DNA of 7,142 nucleotides. Origin: JBAZBO01 sp041671425 (GTDB lineage: Bacteria > Patescibacteriota > WWE3 > UBA101185 > UBA10185). The notes under the pieces are model-generated. The model ran no database searches. It saw nothing but the letters and a program-made list of their open reading frames with translations, and had not been told where the DNA came from. Where the stretch lies: positions 1 to 7,142 of the forward strand of contig JBAZBO010000048.1 of NCBI GenBank assembly GCA_041671425.1, given 5' to 3'. The position numbers were made by a program, and so were the translations under genes. Shown here one piece after another: positions 4,269 to 7,142 of the stretch. Every line of letters starts with the position of its first letter. Within the stretch, counting starts at the first letter, position 1.

Positions 4269-6053
4269 ATGCCTGGAACCCGTAGAAACTCACGTGTAGT
4301 ATTTTCCAGGCCTGATGCACTCAAACTTTTCTTTGCGCTCCCCCTTATATTGGTGGTTTTTAGACTTTTTGTTATCCAAGTCTTGGATCATGAGGACTAT
4401 AAAGTCATGGCCGCCGAACAGCATTGGATTGTTCAGGAAATTCCTCCCAAACGAGGGGATATATTAAGCAGAGATGGTTTTGTCCTTGCGGGCATTAAAA
4501 CCAACTACATTCTGTTTGCCGAGCCCAATAAGGTAGAAAGAAAAGATTTGATGGCAAAGGATATGGCTAGAATATTGGCAAATTACGAACCAGAAGATAA
4601 AAGGGCAGAGCAGTATGATTTCTATTTTAACAAGATAACAGGTCTTTTGAACTCAGGCTTACAATGGGTGATAGTGGAGAAATCCATAGACCAATCCCAG
4701 AAGGAAGCCTTGGAGGAGGCGGGGATAGAAGGTATAGGGTTCGAAGAAGACCCGTTGAGGTATTACCCAGAAAAGACTCTCTGTTCTCATGTCCTTGGCT
4801 TCCTTGCCAGTAATGAGGGGGGTGATAAGCAGGGCTATTATGGTATCGAGGGGAAACTAAACGGCGACCTCAAAGGGAAAAGTGGAAGGGTAGTTCAGGA
4901 GAAGGATGCCCGAGGTGACCCCATATTGATAGGTGGGTTTGAGAAAGTACCCCCGATAAACGGCAGAAAAGCGGTTCTGACCATAGATAGAAGTGTCCAG
5001 TATCTTGTTGAGAGGAAACTGAAAGAAGGAGTAGAAAAATACAAAGCTGTCTCCGGAAGTGTGATAGTTATGGATCCTATGACATCGGAAGTCATAGCTA
5101 TGGCCAATTACCCCACTTACAGTCCTGACAACTTTGGGTATGTACAGGAGGAAGAGGTGGATGGAAGCGAGACCGAGAAAATGGAAAGAAAGAACTTTTC
5201 TATTTCTGAGACCTATGAACCGGGATCTGTTCTAAAACCTCTTACCGTGGCCGCAGCTTTGGATATGGGTAGGCTAACCCTGGAATCTACCTTTAATGAT
5301 GAGGGACCCGTCCAATATTCTGACTATGTTATAGATAACTGGGATGGAAAACATCACGGCGTTCAGAACATAATTCAACTTCTTCAGAAATCCAATAATA
5401 TTGGTGCGGCTTGGGTGGGTCATCAGGTTGGTGCAAAGAAACTGTCGGAGTATTTGGTCAAATTTGGTTTGGGCAGCAATACTGGGATAGATCTTGAAGG
5501 TGAAGATACCGGGGTGATAAGAGACCCAAAGATCTGGACAGATATTGATCTGGCTACTATTTCCTTTGGTCAGGGTATATCAGCAACACCTCTTCAGGTT
5601 CTAAATGCTTTCAATGTTTTTGCTAACGGTGGGGAGTTGTATCAGCCCAAGATAGTCCACATGATAATTGATAATGGGGAAGAGATTGATATACCCAAAA
5701 GGAAGATAGGCAGAGTTATCTCTGAAGATACCGCGGACACCATGATGAGTGCTTTGGTTGAGGCAGTCTCAGGAGGTGAGTCCAAGTATTACAACATAAC
5801 GACTTACAAGATAGCCGGAAAGACAGGGACTGCGCAGGTGCCATCACCAGATGGAAAATATGATCAAAACAAGACAAATGCAACATTCTTGGGAATAATG
5901 GCCACTACAAAAAAGTTCTCAATGATAGTGAAACTGAATGAGCCTACCACCAGCACGTTTGCCTCTGAGACTGCGGTTCCGCTATGGATGGATATGGCCA
6001 AAGATCTCATCAACTATTACGGTATAGCTCCCGATACTGTCCAGTCAGACTAG
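4269..6053 (+). CDS. ftsI: Class B penicillin-binding protein, FtsI/PBP2-like transpeptidase
   Basis: This is the membrane-anchored DD-transpeptidase that cross-links peptidoglycan at the septum. Its 594 residues are typical. The N-terminus is basic, then comes a transmembrane helix at about 19-37 (LKLFFALPLILVVF). The non-catalytic pedestal begins with 'PPKRGDILSRDG' (59-70), the class B signature, and runs to about 230. The transpeptidase domain covers about 262-580. It has the active-site tetrad S320-V-L-K323 in 'YEPGSVLKPLTVAAALD', the SxN motif S375-N-N377 and KTGT at 518-521 in 'AGKTGTAQ'. All catalytic residues are present and no PASTA repeats follow. GAGGTGA (4258-4264) overlaps the ftsL stop and lies 4 nt before the ATG, a strong ribosome binding site. 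Position after rsmH and ftsL supports FtsI over an elongation PBP2. It is the last clear cell-wall gene before yraN; mraY, ftsW and mur genes are not in the window. Confidence 0.95.
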   Translation: MPGTRRNSRVVFSRPDALKLFFALPLILVVFRLFVIQVLDHEDYKVMAAEQHWIVQEIPPKRGDILSRDGFVLAGIKTNYILFAEPNKVERKDLMAKDMARILANYEPEDKRAEQYDFYFNKITGLLNSGLQWVIVEKSIDQSQKEALEEAGIEGIGFEEDPLRYYPEKTLCSHVLGFLASNEGGDKQGYYGIEGKLNGDLKGKSGRVVQEKDARGDPILIGGFEKVPPINGRKAVLTIDRSVQYLVERKLKEGVEKYKAVSGSVIVMDPMTSEVIAMANYPTYSPDNFGYVQEEEVDGSETEKMERKNFSISETYEPGSVLKPLTVAAALDMGRLTLESTFNDEGPVQYSDYVIDNWDGKHHGVQNIIQLLQKSNNIGAAWVGHQVGAKKLSEYLVKFGLGSNTGIDLEGEDTGVIRDPKIWTDIDLATISFGQGISATPLQVLNAFNVFANGGELYQPKIVHMIIDNGEEIDIPKRKIGRVISEDTADTMMSALVEAVSGGESKYYNITTYKIAGKTGTAQVPSPDGKYDQNKTNATFLGIMATTKKFSMIVKLNEPTTSTFASETAVPLWMDMAKDLINYYGIAPDTVQSD

Positions 6054-6092
6054 AGCCCCAACTCTTTCCTTTTTTGTCCTTTTACATGATTA

Positions 6093-6455
6093 TTGTCTGT
6101 GTCAAAAATTTCAGATGGTAAATTTGGGGAGAGGGCGGCATGCATATACCTAAGTACTAAAGGGTATGAGGTTTTGGAAAGGAATTGGCATTGTCGCTAT
6201 GGTGAGATAGATATTGTTGCCAGGAAGAATAATAGGCTGGTTTTTGTGGAAGTGAAGATGAGATCCCAATCAGATGTGATGGAATTCCAGGATCTTGTAG
6301 GTGCCTCGAAACTGGGAAAGCTCAGATCAAGCATAGATATGTATCTGTATTCTAAGCAACTTTGTACTGCGGAGTGGAGGCTTGATGGTGTTTACGTGAT
6401 CAGAGATCCAGAGAAGCTTCACTTTCGCCACTTTCAGGGACTTCTTGAAGACTAG
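6093..6455 (+). CDS. yraN: YraN/UPF0102 family nuclease-like protein
   Basis: The 120-residue product matches the UPF0102 (YraN) family, which has a restriction-endonuclease-like PD-(D/E)XK fold; its cellular role is not settled. Visible blocks are 'GKFGERAACIYL' (9-20), 'YEVLERNWHCRYGEIDIVA' (25-43) with E38 and D40, 'LVFVEVKMR' (49-57) with E53 and K55, and 'WRLDGVYVI' (95-103). These give the expected E-D-ExK metal site. The length is normal. No ATG is usable: TTG at 6093 and GTG at 6099 are the in-frame choices and neither has a Shine-Dalgarno sequence. GTG, two codons later, is equally plausible. It lies 39 nt after ftsI on the same strand, possibly cotranscribed. Its last 56 bp are shared in antisense with the end of the LCP gene. 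Confidence 0.9.
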   Translation: MSVSKISDGKFGERAACIYLSTKGYEVLERNWHCRYGEIDIVARKNNRLVFVEVKMRSQSDVMEFQDLVGASKLGKLRSSIDMYLYSKQLCTAEWRLDGVYVIRDPEKLHFRHFQGLLED

Positions 6456-7142
6456 GGTCCTGGTAGGTTCTGTCTAGTTTAGCCTTTATATCACTATGTA
6501 GATTGGCAAACCCTGGTTCTTTGGCAATGAATACCCAAGCACTGTAAGGGCTATCAGGATACATCCCGGGGTGATATATGTATCTGTCATCAACTACAAA
6601 AGATTCAATGTCGTATAGATCCTTATCTTTGTAGAAATCCCAGAGGTAGTAAGCATCGTCCAGTTTTAGGGTTGTCTCCATTTTGAGTGGAGTAGTAACG
6701 GCGCCATAAAACTTCTCCACGTCCATAGGCCAGAATATACTCTCAGGCTGTTTTATCGCCTCCAGCATTCCCTTAAGGATGAGATGCTGCCTCTTTGCTC
6801 TCATAAGGTCGCTTCCTTCCCCATTGTTGCCATGCCTTGACCTGGCGAAAGTTAGCGCTCTTTCTCCATTCATTTTCTCAGCTCCTTGGGTAAAGGTAGC
6901 TATGACAACACCGGTATCGGTATTGTTTGGGAAGGTAGTGTCTGTAAAGGTTGTTTGAATGTCTACCGGAATTCCGCCAAAGGAATCTACCAGCCATTTG
7001 AAATCCTCAAAATCCGCTTTGATATATCCATGTATCTCCAGTCCTGTGATCTGTGCAAAAGCGTCTTGTAATGTTTCCCATCCGTACACGGAATATAAGG
7101 CGTTTATTTTGTTGCCATTTACCCAAAGATCTCTGGGGACCG
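6400..7142 (-). CDS. LytR-CpsA-Psr (LCP) family protein, 5' part outside window
   Basis: The minus-strand frame is open from the right edge to a TGA at 6402-6400, giving 246 complete residues. The GTG at 7089 is not the start, because upstream codons continue the conserved domain: the first visible residues are 'VPRDLWVNGNKINALYSV', the LCP 'PRD..V....KINAaY' block. Further LCP blocks are 'DFEDFKWLVDSFGGIPVDI', 'MNGERALTFARSRH' and 'GSDLMRAKRQHLILKGML', which hold the arginines that bind pyrophosphate-linked polyprenyl substrates. LCP enzymes transfer glycopolymers such as teichoic acids or capsule from the lipid carrier to peptidoglycan outside the cell. The missing N-terminus should contain a transmembrane anchor. 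About 110 residues after the LCP core I cannot assign; the tail is acidic (from 'PSLQEVPESGE'). It converges on yraN with a 56-bp overlap. Confidence 0.93.
   Translation of the reverse strand, partial: VPRDLWVNGNKINALYSVYGWETLQDAFAQITGLEIHGYIKADFEDFKWLVDSFGGIPVDIQTTFTDTTFPNNTDTGVVIATFTQGAEKMNGERALTFARSRHGNNGEGSDLMRAKRQHLILKGMLEAIKQPESIFWPMDVEKFYGAVTTPLKMETTLKLDDAYYLWDFYKDKDLYDIESFVVDDRYIYHPGMYPDSPYSAWVFIAKEPGFANLHSDIKAKLDRTYQDPSLQEVPESGESEASLDL

Noticed and set aside
3904..4320. Minus-strand open frames of 138 and 70 residues across the FtsL-like gene
   Set aside because: They are antisense to a gene with transmembrane, coiled-coil and DivIC-like features in the expected operon slot; no ribosome binding site or family motif is seen.
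6052..6076. Possible terminator after ftsI (AGAG with CTCT, then a pyrimidine tract)
   Set aside because: The stem is only 4 bp with a 6-nt loop and the T run is interrupted; too weak to call.
7087..7089. GTG as the start of the LCP gene
   Set aside because: The frame continues upstream to the window edge with the conserved LCP 'PRD' and 'KINA' motifs.
1..7142. CRISPR arrays, tRNA or rRNA genes, insertion sequences, recoded TGA codons
   Set aside because: No repeat-spacer pattern, cloverleaf, transposase or terminal repeats were seen, and TGA acts as a normal stop.

Overview
The window is a compact bacterial chromosome segment. It uses the standard code: TGA ends both rsmH and the LCP gene. 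It has moderate GC and short gaps, and it carries the start of a division and cell-wall (dcw) cluster. Several features together suggest a Candidate Phyla Radiation (Patescibacteria) genome. These are a single-chain glycyl-tRNA synthetase of the archaeal/Mycoplasma type, a short mraZ-rsmH-ftsL-ftsI block without the mur ligases, an FtsK-gamma-like domain on a small coiled-coil protein, and generally small proteins. This placement is inference; a deep-branching Gram-positive relative is possible, and I cannot name a lineage.

Layout. Positions 1-179 (minus) hold the N-terminal part of a coiled-coil protein that enters an FtsK-gamma-like winged helix. Divergent to it, 258-956 (plus) encodes an unidentified membrane-anchored extracytoplasmic protein. 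The 78 bp between them carries -10-like hexamers only 6-7 nt from each start codon and no Shine-Dalgarno sequence, so both genes may be leaderless. Positions 972-1158 hold a promoter and a compact glycine T-box riboswitch controlling glyS (1159-2538). glyS ends at a small hairpin with a T tract. A new promoter at 2601-2629, overlaid by five TGG repeats at 10-11 bp intervals that look like a MraZ operator, starts mraZ (2660-3070). rsmH (3072-3950), an FtsL-like gene (3947-4264) and ftsI (4269-6053) follow with 1-nt, overlapping and 4-nt junctions. A yraN-family gene (6093-6455) comes next, and its end overlaps by 56 bp the end of a convergent LytR-CpsA-Psr (LCP) gene that runs off the right edge (6400-7142, minus).

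How the genes fit together. MraZ is the probable repressor of its own operon. RsmH modifies the ribosomal P site. FtsL and FtsI belong to the septal peptidoglycan synthesis complex. The LCP protein probably attaches anionic polymers to the wall. GlyRS supply is set separately by tRNA-Gly charging through the T-box.

No new multi-gene system is evident. The most interesting signals are regulatory: the T-box terminator that also contains the glyS ribosome binding site, its unusually small Stem I, and the phased repeat array on the mraZ promoter.
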